The position numbers and the translations under genes were made by a program. From CAVTGO01 sp963734275 (GTDB taxonomy: Bacteria > Actinomycetota > UBA4738 > HRBIN12), in assembly GCA_963734275.1 (NCBI GenBank), contig CAVTGO010000008.1, positions 1-64,000 of the forward strand: a DNA stretch of 64,000 bases, given 5' to 3'. The notes under the pieces were generated by a model, which ran no database searches, was not told the origin of the DNA, and saw only the letters and a list, made by a program, of their open reading frames with translations. This document shows, in pieces, positions 44,798 to 53,106 of the stretch (its first letter is position 1; each line of letters begins with the position of its first letter).

Positions 44798-45194
44798 GGC
44801 GCGCACCCTCGTGCCCGGCGAGGCCGAGGGCGAGGCGCTCGTGCTCGCGGAGGCGCTCAGCTTCTGGGGCGGTCTGGACCCGGCCACCGGCGAGATCGTC
44901 GACGTGCACCATCCGCAACGAGGTGTCGTCGTGACCGGGCGGGTCCTCGTGATGCCGAGCAGCCGCGGCTCGAGCTCCAGCTCCAGCGTGCTGGCCGAGG
45001 CGATCCGCGCCGGCACGGGCCCCGTCGCGATCGTGCTCGCCGAGCCCGACCCGATCGTCGCCCTCGGCGCGATCGTCGCCCGCGAGCTCTACGGCGTGGC
45101 GGTGCCGGTCGTGGTGGGCGACGTCGCGCTCCCCGATGGCGTCCGTCTGCGGGTCACGGCCGATGAACAGCGTTCGGTGATCGAGCCCGCCTGA
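44790..45194 (+). CDS. Aconitase X swivel (small) subunit
   Basis: 134 residues, ATG 44790, overlapping the large subunit's TGA. DUF126 swivel domain: GEAEGEALVLAEALSFWGGL, DPATGEIVDVHHPQRG, RVLVMPSSRGSSSSSSVLAE (the catalytic Ser loop), VALGAIVARELYGVAVPVVV. In split AcnX enzymes this subunit closes over the active site and supplies the catalytic serine. The six-serine run after RG is longer than in most relatives as I recall them, so the Ser that is catalytic should be checked by alignment. Confidence 0.88.
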   Translation: MPEARTLVPGEAEGEALVLAEALSFWGGLDPATGEIVDVHHPQRGVVVTGRVLVMPSSRGSSSSSSVLAEAIRAGTGPVAIVLAEPDPIVALGAIVARELYGVAVPVVVGDVALPDGVRLRVTADEQRSVIEPA

Positions 45195-45304
45195 CGCGCC
45201 TGACTGGGCGCCAGGATCGAAGCTATCGTCTCTCGGCGCGGAGCTGTCGATTCCGTCGCTCCCCGTTTGTCTTATTGGCGACCCCGTCGAAGGAGGAGGA
45301 GACG

Positions 45305-45664
45305 ATGAAGTACATGCTGCTGATCCATCAGGGCGACGCCCCGACTCCACGGTCGCCCGACGCGTGGGCGAGCCTTTCGGAGGACGAGCAGAAGGCCGTC
45401 TACGCCGACTACCAGGCGATCAACGAGACCCCCGGCGTCAGCCCCGGCCTCCGGCTGGACGCCCCCGAGACGGCAACCACCGTGCGGGTGCAGGACGGCA
45501 AGACGCTGACCACCGACGGCCCGTTCGTCGAGATCAAGGAGGCGATCGGCGGCTACCTCCTGTTCGAGGCCGACGACCTCGACACCGCGATCGAGCTGGC
45601 CGCGCGGATCCCGGCGTCGCGCCTGGGCGGCGCGGTCGAGGTGCGTCCGATCGTGGAGTGGTAG
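45305..45664 (+). CDS. YCII/DGPF-domain protein
   Basis: 119 residues. GGAGGAGGAG lies just upstream of ATG 45305, one of the strongest ribosome-binding sites here. Sequence MKYMLLIHQGDAPTPRS, TVRVQDGKTLTTDGPFVEIK and EAIGGYLLFEADDLDTAIEL, ending GGAVEVRPIVEW. The TDGPF block is the DGPF signature of the YCII-like proteins that are regularly encoded beside ECF42-type sigma factors. The sigma gene begins inside its last codons. The biochemical role is unknown. Confidence 0.88.
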   Translation: MKYMLLIHQGDAPTPRSPDAWASLSEDEQKAVYADYQAINETPGVSPGLRLDAPETATTVRVQDGKTLTTDGPFVEIKEAIGGYLLFEADDLDTAIELAARIPASRLGGAVEVRPIVEW

Positions 45665-46851
45665 CGACGCTCGAGCAGGTCTTCCGCGAACAGTGGGGAC
45701 GTGTCCTCGCCGCGCTGATCGGCTTCCTCGGCGACTTCGACCTCGCCGAGGAAGCCGCGCAGGAGGCCTTCGCGATCGCCGCGGAGCGCTGGCCGCGCGA
45801 CGGAGCTCCCGCCAACCCGGGTGCCTGGCTGCTGACGACGGCGCGCAACCGAGCCATCAACCGCATCCGCCGTGATCGCACGCTGGTCGCGAAGACCCGC
45901 TTGCTCCAGGTGACCGCGACGGCGGAGGACCGGATGGACGAGACGACATTTCCGGACGAGCGGCTCGAGCTCATCTTCACCTGCTGCCATCCGGCACTCG
46001 CCACCGACGCGCAGGTCGCGCTCACCCTGCGGACGCTCGGCGGCCTGACCACCGGCGAGATCGCTCGCGCGTTCCTGGTCCCCGAGCCGACGATGGCGCA
46101 AAGGCTGGTGCGAGCGAAGCGCAAGATCAAGGCCGCCGGGATCCCGTTCCGGGTGCCTCCCGACCACCTGCTACCCGACCGGCTCGCCGCCGCGCTCGCC
46201 GTCGTCTACCTGATCTTCAACGAGGGCTACGGCGGCCGCGGCGAGCTTGCGGCCGAGGCGCTCCTGCTCGGGCGGGCGCTCGCCGAGCTGATGCCCGACG
46301 AGCCGGAGGTGCACGGACTGTTGGCGATGATGCTGCTGCACGACGCCCGCCGCGAGGCGCGGTTCCGGGGCGACGACCTCGTCGTGCTCGCCGACCAGGA
46401 CCCCTCGCTCTGGGACACGGCGCAGATCGCCGACGGGAGGGCGGCGCTCGACCGGGCCCTCGCTCTGCATGGCCGCGGTCCCTACGTCGTGCAGGCGGCG
46501 ATCGCATCGCTGCATGCCGACGAGTCGCGCGACTGGCCCCAGATCGCCGCCCTCTACGGCGAGCTGTCCCGTTTGACCGATTCGCCGGTCGTCGAGCTGA
46601 GCAGGGCCATCGCGGTCGCCGAGGCGCGGGGTCCCGAGGCGGGGCTCGACATCGTCGATCGCCTCGCCCTCGATGACTACCGCTACCTGCACTCGACGCG
46701 GGGCGAACTGCTGCGCCGGCTCGGTCGCATCGCGGAGGCCCGCGATGCCTACCGCCGGGCGCTGGCGTTGGTCCACGGCGACGCCGAGCGCCGATTGGTC
46801 CAGCAGCGACTGGCGGAGCTCGACAAGGCGACCGACCCCGCCGGGCGATGA
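45658..46851 (+). CDS. ECF sigma factor with C-terminal TPR-like extension (ECF42-like)
   Basis: 397 residues. Sigma region 2 (QVFREQWGRVLAALIGFLGD, EEAAQEAFAIAAERWPRDGA, NPGAWLLTTARNRAINRIRR) and region 4 (TLRTLGGLTTGEIARAFLVP, MAQRLVRAKRKIKAAGI) are followed by a helical repeat extension of about 200 residues (VVYLIFNEGYGGRGELAAEA, HGLLAMMLLHDARREARF). This is the ECF42/COG4941 architecture, where the extension is essential for activity in studied cases. GTG 45658 overlaps the DGPF gene by seven bases, coupling them. No anti-sigma factor is visible, as is usual for this group. Confidence 0.9.
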   Translation: MVATLEQVFREQWGRVLAALIGFLGDFDLAEEAAQEAFAIAAERWPRDGAPANPGAWLLTTARNRAINRIRRDRTLVAKTRLLQVTATAEDRMDETTFPDERLELIFTCCHPALATDAQVALTLRTLGGLTTGEIARAFLVPEPTMAQRLVRAKRKIKAAGIPFRVPPDHLLPDRLAAALAVVYLIFNEGYGGRGELAAEALLLGRALAELMPDEPEVHGLLAMMLLHDARREARFRGDDLVVLADQDPSLWDTAQIADGRAALDRALALHGRGPYVVQAAIASLHADESRDWPQIAALYGELSRLTDSPVVELSRAIAVAEARGPEAGLDIVDRLALDDYRYLHSTRGELLRRLGRIAEARDAYRRALALVHGDAERRLVQQRLAELDKATDPAGR

Positions 46852-46944
46852 CGGCTCGATGGTGGAGGTGGCGGGGACGATATTCGAACCGCCCGGATCT
46901 GGCGCAACTCGGGTCGATCTGGGGGGGATCGATGACTCGGACCG

Positions 46945-47391
46945 CTACCTGGTCACCTTCCACGCGTCCGGTCCCTCGTCGACGACGGTCCGGCCATGAC
47001 GCTCGGTGAGGGCCCGCCGGAGGAGCGGGTTCCACGCTTCGAAACCGTTCGCGAATCGCGACTCCCCCGCCACGGTCTCGATAACCAGGATGTCCCTCAC
47101 GGTCAACTTCTTCACGTGCGAGACTCGGGTGATATCCGTAAGCGGGAAATCGACCATCGGGGGGCGTTCCTTGCGACGCCTCTCCAGCTGTTCGGCCAGC
47201 GCTCCGGCAAGCAACCCGCCGACCGCACGAGCCTGAGTCGGATCGAATCGCTGATCCATGAACAGCACCCGGTCGTTGGTGAGGTGCGCGTGGCCGCGCT
47301 TGTTCTTGAGCGGACCACCGGATATGAGCACCGTGGCCTGGTCATGTAGGAGATCTTCCGGAGTTCCCGACTGGAAGGCTTGCTCGTCCAT
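46945..47391 (-). CDS. GRAM/PH-like domain protein
   Basis: About 148 residues. Starts MDEQAFQSGTPEDLLHDQAT; the core VLISGGPLKNKRGHAHLTND, RVLFMDQRFDPTQARAVGGL and VDFPLTDITRVSHVKKLTVR, DILVIETVAGESRFANGFEA has the beta-strand rhythm of a GRAM or bacterial PH-like domain. No catalytic site is seen. Such proteins bind lipids or act as adaptors. ATG 47391 is preferred over the frame start at 47433 because TACCAT lies eight bases upstream. It is encoded just downstream of tmRNA on the same strand. Confidence 0.65.
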   Translation of the reverse strand: MDEQAFQSGTPEDLLHDQATVLISGGPLKNKRGHAHLTNDRVLFMDQRFDPTQARAVGGLLAGALAEQLERRRKERPPMVDFPLTDITRVSHVKKLTVRDILVIETVAGESRFANGFEAWNPLLRRALTERHGRTVVDEGPDAWKVTR

Positions 47392-47399
47392 GTCGACAG

Positions 47400-47405
47400 A
47401 TGGTA
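47400..47405 (-). promoter_or_regulatory. Minus-10 box TACCAT for the GRAM-like gene
   Basis: Eight bases before ATG 47391; leaderless layout. Confidence 0.5.
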
Positions 47406-47496
47406 CTCGCCAGGAAGGCGTCGAGCCTCGCACATCGGACCTTCATCGCGCTGATCGCTGACTCGGTCAAGTCGGCGCTCAGTCGCGCGAGAGATG

Positions 47497-47846
47497 TGGA
47501 GGTGGGGGGATTCGAACCCCCGTCCCAGGACGACCGACCAGGGCTTCTCCGGGCGCAGCCGGTGGGTAGATCTCGCCTCGAGGCTCCCACCGGCGGAGGA
47601 CCTCTCGGCCAGCCCGGGTGCGATGTCCGGCGGCGGCCCCCGGACGGAACCGCCTCCGTAAGCCTGCTCACGACGCCCGACCCCGGGGAGCAGGCACCCC
47701 CGGGCGGACGGCTACCTAGCTAACTAGGCAGCGAGCGCGTATTCAGTATCGGCGCTTGTGTTGTCCCGGCTTTTAACGAGGCATCCGGGGACCTCGGCCC
47801 GCTTCCCCTGGACGGGATCCGCCCAGGTCGAAGCCAGTACACCCCC
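47497..47846 (-). ncRNA. ssrA: tmRNA
   Basis: About 350 nt. The 5' end GGGGGTG...TGGCTTCGAC and the 3' end GGTTCGAATCCCCCCACCTCCA pair to form a seven-base acceptor stem (one G-U) and contain the T-arm. The tag reading frame is GAC AAC ACA AGC GCC GAT ACT GAA TAC GCG CTC GCT GCC TAG, which gives (D)NTSADTEYALAA with the degradation ending ALAA. It rescues stalled ribosomes with SmpB. The 3' CCA is not encoded. It is separated from smpB by one lipoprotein gene. Confidence 0.92.
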
Positions 47847-47887
47847 ATATGCAGTTGTCCGACCAGTATACGGTCGGGCCCGACCGG

Positions 47888-48457
47888 CTAGATCCCGGTC
47901 GTCGCGGCGACGTCCTCACAAGCCGGCTCGCCCTGGACCGCCTCGGACAGCTCGGGGGTCTCGAGCTCCGAGAGCGAGTCGCCGATGCCGCCGAGCGAGG
48001 ACTGGATCGCGACGCCGATCTCGTTCAACTCGGTCGCGAACGCCTGCGGGTCATCGGTCGAGAGCGCCTCGACCTGCGTCTGGGCGTCTTCCAGGACGGT
48101 CTTGGCGTCCTGGAACGACCCGTTGACGGCGGCCACGAGGGCCTCGGCGTCGTCCACGTCGGGGACGCCGGCGGCGTCAACGTCGGCGATCAGCGTGTCC
48201 GTCGCCCCGATCACCTGGCCGAGGTAGTCGACGACCGAGGCCTTCTGGTCCTCCAGCGGGGCCGCCGGATCGAGGCCGGTCGTGAAGTCCGTGGTGAGCG
48301 TCTGCACGCTCGTGAGGTACGTCTGGAGGCCGCCGCACAGGCCCTGCGCGTAGGCCTCGGGCGAGACGGAGTCCCCGCCGCCCCCATCGCTCGAGCACGC
48401 GACGAGCGCGAAGACGGACGCGACGAGCGCGGCGAGCAGCTTCGAGCGGGTCTTCAC
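47888..48457 (-). CDS. Small secreted lipoprotein, unknown function
   Basis: 189 residues. Signal peptide MKTRSKLLAALVASVFALVA with lipobox LVAC (acylated Cys near residue 21), then a Ser/Gly spacer and an all-helical acidic domain (GLCGGLQTYLTSVQTLTTDF, QKASVVDYLGQVIGATDTLI, VAAVNGSFQDAKTVLEDAQT). Two cysteines remain in the mature part (GLCGG and EPACEDV). I do not recognise a named family. It sits between smpB and ssrA, which are usually adjacent. Confidence 0.75.
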   Translation of the reverse strand: MKTRSKLLAALVASVFALVACSSDGGGGDSVSPEAYAQGLCGGLQTYLTSVQTLTTDFTTGLDPAAPLEDQKASVVDYLGQVIGATDTLIADVDAAGVPDVDDAEALVAAVNGSFQDAKTVLEDAQTQVEALSTDDPQAFATELNEIGVAIQSSLGGIGDSLSELETPELSEAVQGEPACEDVAATTGI

Positions 48458-48511
48458 GATCGGCTACCTCCCCTTCGGCCGGGCTCGGCCGTCGCGCAAG
48501 GATACCGTCCC

Positions 48512-48988
48512 CTAGCGCCGCCTCCCGGCAGCCCGGCGCATCTCGCGTTCGTGCTCACGCTCGGCGATCGCCTGGCGCTTCTCGAACTGCCGCTTGCCTC
48601 GCGCGAGCGCCAGCTCCATCTTCGCGAGTCCGTGCGAGAAGTAGACGCGGAGGGGCACGAGCGCCAGCCCCTTCTCGGCCGTCTGGCCGACCAGACGCTC
48701 GATCTCCCGGCGGTGGAGCAACAGCTTGCGGGGCCTGACGGGGTCCAGCCGCGACGCACCCATCGCCTGCTCGTACGGCGGGATGTGGAACCCCTCGATC
48801 CACACCTCGCCGTCGCGGATCCGCGCGAACGCCTCCGACAGGGAGCCGTGCCCTCCGCGCAGCGATTTCACCTCGGCCCCGTTCAGCACGAGCCCGGCTT
48901 CGAACCGCTCCAGGATCTCGTAGTCGTGGCGGGCCTTGCGGTTGGAGGCGACGGTCTTCTGGCCCTCGGGGTCGGACTTCGGGCTCAT
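48512..48988 (-). CDS. smpB: SsrA-binding protein
   Basis: 158 residues, normal length. KTVASNRKARHDYEILERFE, GLVLNGAEVKSLRGGHGSLS, EVWIEGFHIPPYEQA, PRKLLLHRREIERLVGQTAE, KGLALVPLRVYFSHGLAKME and a basic tail. It delivers tmRNA to stalled ribosomes. ATG 48988 lies four bases after the ftsX stop, so it is in the ftsEX operon, as in many actinobacteria. Confidence 0.95.
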   Translation of the reverse strand: MSPKSDPEGQKTVASNRKARHDYEILERFEAGLVLNGAEVKSLRGGHGSLSEAFARIRDGEVWIEGFHIPPYEQAMGASRLDPVRPRKLLLHRREIERLVGQTAEKGLALVPLRVYFSHGLAKMELALARGKRQFEKRQAIAEREHEREMRRAAGRRR

Positions 48989-48992
48989 GGCC

Positions 48993-49889
48993 CTACACGT
49001 CGAGGAAGCGGCGCATCCCGACGAGCCCCGCGAGCAGCGACACGGCGGCGGCCGCCACGATGAGCCACGGGATCAAGGCGACCACGTCGGCGTTGGTCAC
49101 CCACGGCACGAACGTCACGGTCCCGTACAGCGGGTTGATGAAGGCCACCTTCATCCCGAACAGGAACAAGATGGCGGCGGCCGCGCCGATCAGGCTCTCG
49201 AACAAGCCCTCGACCAGGAATGGGATCCGGATGCGCCAGTTCGTGGCCCCCACGAGTTTCATGATGCCGATCTCCTTGCGCCGCGCGAACAGCCCCATCC
49301 GCACGGTGTTCGCGATCAAGATCGCGGCCGAGATCAGCATCACGAACGAGACCAGCAGCACGCCGACGCGGAACACGCGCGTCACCGAGAACAGCCGGTC
49401 CAGGAACTGGCTCTGATCGACGATCCGGTCGACCCCGGGGGCGGCGCATCTGCCCTGCCGGTCGCACCCGAGCACGGCCGCGACCTGCGCGTACTGCTCG
49501 GGGTCGCTGAGCTTGACGCGGAGAGACGCCGGCAGCGCGTCGCAGTCCACGTTGTCCACCAGGGCCTCCTGGCCGGCGAAGAGCTCCCCGAACCGCTCGC
49601 AGGCCTCCTCCTTGCTCTCGAAGTCCACGCTTTCGACGACGGGGATCTCCGTGAGCGTGGTCGTCAGCGAGGCCACGGTGTCGGGGTTCACCGGGTCCGA
49701 GAGGTAGACGGCCACCTCGACGTTGCCGGTGGTGGCCTCGATCAACAGGTTCACCTGACGGCTGATCAGGAGCGCCAGGCCGAACAGGAGCAGGGCGATG
49801 AAGGTGGTGGAGATCGCGGCGAACGCCACGAGGCCGTTCCGCCGCAGCCCCGAGGTGGTCTCACGGAACAGGTACTCGAACCGCGCCAC
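48993..49889 (-). CDS. ftsX: Cell-division membrane protein FtsX
   Basis: 298 residues. N-terminal cytoplasmic part and first helix (GLVAFAAISTTFIALLLFGL), a large extracellular loop (VEVAVYLSDPVNPDTVASL, ESKEEACERFGELFAG, with cysteine pairs in VDNVDCDALP and LGCDRQGRCAAPG), then three helices (VGVLLVSFVMLISAAILIAN; LIGAAAAILFLFGMKVAF; IPWLIVAAAAVSLLAGLVGM). The cytoplasmic MGLFARRKEIGIMKLVGATN block contacts FtsE. FtsEX transmits ATP hydrolysis to extracellular peptidoglycan hydrolases. GTG 49889 overlaps the ftsE stop by one base. Confidence 0.92.
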   Translation of the reverse strand: MARFEYLFRETTSGLRRNGLVAFAAISTTFIALLLFGLALLISRQVNLLIEATTGNVEVAVYLSDPVNPDTVASLTTTLTEIPVVESVDFESKEEACERFGELFAGQEALVDNVDCDALPASLRVKLSDPEQYAQVAAVLGCDRQGRCAAPGVDRIVDQSQFLDRLFSVTRVFRVGVLLVSFVMLISAAILIANTVRMGLFARRKEIGIMKLVGATNWRIRIPFLVEGLFESLIGAAAAILFLFGMKVAFINPLYGTVTFVPWVTNADVVALIPWLIVAAAAVSLLAGLVGMRRFLDV

Positions 49890-50566
49890 TAGCTGTAGAC
49901 CCCGCGGGCCTGGTCGCGGATGACCCTGCCCTTGTCCAGCTCGATCACCCGGCGGCGCATCGCGTCCACGATGGCCTGGTCGTGCGTGGCCATGACCACG
50001 GTCGTCCCGATCCGGTTGACCTTGTCGAGCAGCCGCATGATCTCGACCGAGGTGCTGGGGTCCAGGTTCCCGGTGGGCTCGTCGGCCAGCAGGACAAGCG
50101 GGCGGTTCACACACGCACGGGCGATGGACACGCGCTGTTGCTCGCCACCCGAGAGCTCGTCGGGGTAGTTGTTCAGCTTGTCGCCCAGGCCGACGAGGTC
50201 GAGGATCTCGGGCACCCGTTGGTCGATGACGTGCTTGGGCTTGCCGATCACCTCGAGCGCGAACGCCACGTTCTCGAACACCGTCTTGTCCGTGAGCAGC
50301 TTGAAGTCCTGGAACACGGTGCCGATGTTCCGGCGCAGGTGCGGGGTCTTCCAGGCGGTGAGCTTCGCGAGGTTCTTGCCCGCGACGTAGATGTCGCCCT
50401 TCGTCGCGTCCTCTTCCTTGAGCAGGAGCCGGATGAACGTGCTCTTGCCCGAACCGGACTGGCCGACGATGAAGACGAACTCACCCTTCTCGACCTCGAC
50501 CGTCACGTCCTCGAGCGCGGTCGTGCCGTTGCGGTAGACCATCGTGACGTGCTGAAGACTGATCAT
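49889..50566 (-). CDS. ftsE: Cell-division ATP-binding protein FtsE
   Basis: 225 residues. Walker A FIVGQSGSGKSTFIRLLLKE, Q-loop TVFQDFKLL, signature ELSGGEQQRVSIARA, Walker B LVLLADEPTGNLDP and H-loop VVMATHDQAIV are all intact. ATG 50566 has a TAGACT box about 42 bases upstream, so unlike neighbours it has a short leader. Runs divergently from the YfhO-like gene. Operon ftsE-ftsX-smpB. Confidence 0.95.
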   Translation of the reverse strand: MISLQHVTMVYRNGTTALEDVTVEVEKGEFVFIVGQSGSGKSTFIRLLLKEEDATKGDIYVAGKNLAKLTAWKTPHLRRNIGTVFQDFKLLTDKTVFENVAFALEVIGKPKHVIDQRVPEILDLVGLGDKLNNYPDELSGGEQQRVSIARACVNRPLVLLADEPTGNLDPSTSVEIMRLLDKVNRIGTTVVMATHDQAIVDAMRRRVIELDKGRVIRDQARGVYS

Positions 50567-50649
50567 GCTCAGGGATCCCGAGGGAAGGAGGGGTGAACCG
50601 CGCGGAGTCTAGCAGACGCCCTACGGCAACGGAACGAAGGCCGCACGGG

Positions 50650-50655
50650 TAGCCT
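50650..50655 (+). promoter_or_regulatory. Minus-10 box TAGCCT for the YfhO-like gene
   Basis: Eight bases before ATG 50664; no ribosome-binding site. Confidence 0.5.
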
Positions 50656-50663
50656 CTGGCCCG

Positions 50664-53099
50664 ATGGACACGGCCATCCGGGCACCCTCGCAGCCGGCGG
50701 CCGACCGGCAGACCCCCGGCATCTCGCGCGCTCGTCGGTTCCTCGCGGCGGCCGCGGGTCCCGCCCTGATCGTCGTCGCCGTCCTGATCGCCCTCCGCGG
50801 GTTCGCCTTCCTGCCGCGGCTGTCGAACCAGCACGCCGACCTCCTGTCCCAGTGGCTCCCGCGCTCCTGCTTCCTCGGGCGCTCGCTGGGGCAAGGCCAC
50901 GTCCCGCTCTGGAACCCGTTCGAGCTGGCCGGCACCCCGTTCGCCGCGGACCCGCAGTCGGGGTGGCTCTCCCTGCCGACGATGCTGCTGTCTCGGGTCC
51001 TCGGGTGCGGCGCGGGCCTGCGGGCGCTGATCGTGATCAACCCGATCCTCGCCGGTCTCGGTCTCCGCTGGTTCCTGCGAAAGGAGGGTCTCGGGCGGAT
51101 CGCGGCGACCGCCGGGGGGCTGTCGATCGCGATGGCGATGGCCGCCTCCACCGTGGCGATCAGTTTGCCGTTCTCGGGCACGCTGGCCTGGACCCCGCTC
51201 GTCCTCGTCGGGGCGTCCGGGTACTTCGGGACCCGCGGCTGGGGCCGGCTCGCCTGGCTGGCCCTCGCGGCGCTGGCGTGGGGTCAGGTGGCCACCGCGC
51301 ACCTCTCGCACGGGCTCGTGATGTGCACCGGGCTCGCCGCCGCCTACGTCGTGGCGCGCTCGATCCGCGACGTGCGCCGGAGCGAGCTCGAGGCCCGCAG
51401 CGCGCTCCTGCTCTCGGTGGGGTTCTTCGCGTTCCTCCCGCTCGCGAACCTCGCGATCCTCGTTCCCCGGTTCGCGCTGATCGAGCGCTCCAGCCTGCGG
51501 GCGGGCTACGGGGTCCTCGAGGGCACCCTTCCCCGGATCGCCGGGGTGCAGGACCGCCCGATCCCGACGACCGGCGTGTGGAGCGCGTGGCCGCTCGCGC
51601 TCGCGTCCACGCCTGGCGCGTACCTCGGGGCCGTCACGCTGCTCGCGATCCCGCTCGCCCTGCGCGATCGCGCCCGCCGGTACCTGGTGCTCGCCTTCGC
51701 CGGGGCCGGGGTCATCGCGTACCTCCTCACGCTCTCGCTCCTGGTCGGCGCCGGGTGGTTCCGTGCGCTCGTGCTGCGGCTCCCCTTCGGCGACGTGTAC
51801 CTCCACAACCCCTCGCGCCTCCGCTACCTCGCCCTGCTCGTCGTGCCGGTGCTCGGAGCCGTCGGGATCCACGGATTGCTCGAGGACCGTCCCCCGCTCC
51901 GGACGACCCTTCGGTGGTTCGCGGCCGGCGTGGGCGTGTTCCTCGTCTTCCCGCTCGTCGCAGGCGCGAACCCGGGGCGGCTCGTTATCTTCGCGGTGGG
52001 CTGCGCCGCAACGATCGGCGTCGTGTGGGCCCTGGCGCACCATCGTCGGTGGGCGCCGGCCGCCCTCGTCGGCGTGCTCACCGCCGAGCTCGTCGTCGGG
52101 GCCCTGTGGTCCTCGGCCTACGGGGGCGGCACCGTCTTCTACGGCCTCGAGGGGAAGGATCACCCGACCTTGGTCTGGGGCGCCCTGCGCTGGCCGACCG
52201 CGGACCTCGAGGGCTACCTGCGACCCGGACCGATCGCGGTGGCGCTGTCGCGGGATGGCGAGGGCCGGTACCTCGCGTGGGTGCCGCCCGGCGCCTACTT
52301 CAACAAGGGGTACCTGTTCACGCAGGACCCGGCGGACTGGCCCGCGATGCTGCTCGGTCGGGCGGTGCTGTTCGAGGTCCCCGACGCGATCGGCGTCTCG
52401 CCGATCCAACTCCCGCGCTACTGGTCGTACATCCGCGCCACGAACCGACTGCCCGTCTTCTACAACGCTTCGGTGATCCAGGTCCCCTCGCCCGAGGACG
52501 TCCGGCTGCTCGGGATCCGGTACCTCCTCACGCACGAGTCGCAGCCGCTGCCCCCGGGCATCGCCGGCGAGGAGGTCGCGCGCGACGGCGGCTACCTCCT
52601 GCACCGGCTCGAGGGCAGCGGGGACCGGGTCTCGGTGGTGCCGGCGTGGACGGTCGTGTCGGACGATGCCGCCGCGCTCGAGGCGGTCCTCGAACCCGGC
52701 TTCGACCCCGCCGATGGCGCCGTCGTCGAGAGCGATCCGGGGATCGATCCGGTGCTGGGGGCTGCCGTCGGCATCGCGACCTACCAGGAGTCGGGTCCCG
52801 AGGACGTCCTGATCGGCGTCGAGGCGACCGCGCCGTCGCTCGTGCTCGTCCGCAACTCGTGGGACGAGGGATGGAGCGCCACGGTGGACGGGCGCCCGGC
52901 GCCGGTCCTTCCAGCCGACGCGTTCGTGCAGGCCGTCCCGGTGGCGGCCGGAAGCCACGAGGTGCGGCTCCGCTACCGCGAGCCGTCGATCGCTCGAGGG
53001 CTCGCCCTGTCGGCGCTGGCCTGGATGGGGTTCGGGGGAGCACTCGCGTGGGCCCTGGTCAGCGGTCGCCGGGCTCGGGATCCGGGCGCTCCGCCGTGA
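50664..53099 (+). CDS. YfhO-like multi-pass membrane protein
   Basis: 811 residues. About 11-13 membrane helices in the first 480 residues (AGPALIVVAVLIALRGFAF, LAWLALAALAWGQVATAHL, YLVLAFAGAGVIAYLLTLSL, TTLRWFAAGVGVFLVFPLVA), then an extracellular C-terminal domain of about 300 residues (SRDGEGRYLAWVPPGAYFN, RSWDEGWSATVDGRPAPVLP, SHEVRLRYREPSIARG) and a final helix. The N-terminal acidic pair, HADLLSQWLP, and the YREP(S)...G ending are typical of YfhO/glycosyltransferase-C-like proteins that handle lipid-linked sugars. The donor is unknown. It is divergent from ftsE. Confidence 0.75.
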   Translation: MDTAIRAPSQPAADRQTPGISRARRFLAAAAGPALIVVAVLIALRGFAFLPRLSNQHADLLSQWLPRSCFLGRSLGQGHVPLWNPFELAGTPFAADPQSGWLSLPTMLLSRVLGCGAGLRALIVINPILAGLGLRWFLRKEGLGRIAATAGGLSIAMAMAASTVAISLPFSGTLAWTPLVLVGASGYFGTRGWGRLAWLALAALAWGQVATAHLSHGLVMCTGLAAAYVVARSIRDVRRSELEARSALLLSVGFFAFLPLANLAILVPRFALIERSSLRAGYGVLEGTLPRIAGVQDRPIPTTGVWSAWPLALASTPGAYLGAVTLLAIPLALRDRARRYLVLAFAGAGVIAYLLTLSLLVGAGWFRALVLRLPFGDVYLHNPSRLRYLALLVVPVLGAVGIHGLLEDRPPLRTTLRWFAAGVGVFLVFPLVAGANPGRLVIFAVGCAATIGVVWALAHHRRWAPAALVGVLTAELVVGALWSSAYGGGTVFYGLEGKDHPTLVWGALRWPTADLEGYLRPGPIAVALSRDGEGRYLAWVPPGAYFNKGYLFTQDPADWPAMLLGRAVLFEVPDAIGVSPIQLPRYWSYIRATNRLPVFYNASVIQVPSPEDVRLLGIRYLLTHESQPLPPGIAGEEVARDGGYLLHRLEGSGDRVSVVPAWTVVSDDAAALEAVLEPGFDPADGAVVESDPGIDPVLGAAVGIATYQESGPEDVLIGVEATAPSLVLVRNSWDEGWSATVDGRPAPVLPADAFVQAVPVAAGSHEVRLRYREPSIARGLALSALAWMGFGGALAWALVSGRRARDPGAPP

Positions 53100-53106
53100 C
53101 CGCGCC

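Noticed and set aside
46860..46900. tRNA- or tmRNA-like 3' end on the minus strand (GGTTCGAATATCGTCCCCGCCACCTCCACCA)
   Set aside because: The T-loop would be about ten bases instead of seven, and no matching acceptor strand is found upstream. Probably chance in a short intergenic region.
46859..46999. Possible 46-codon ORF starting MVEVAGTIFEPPG
   Set aside because: No ribosome-binding site; its second half overlaps the well-supported GRAM-like gene on the other strand.
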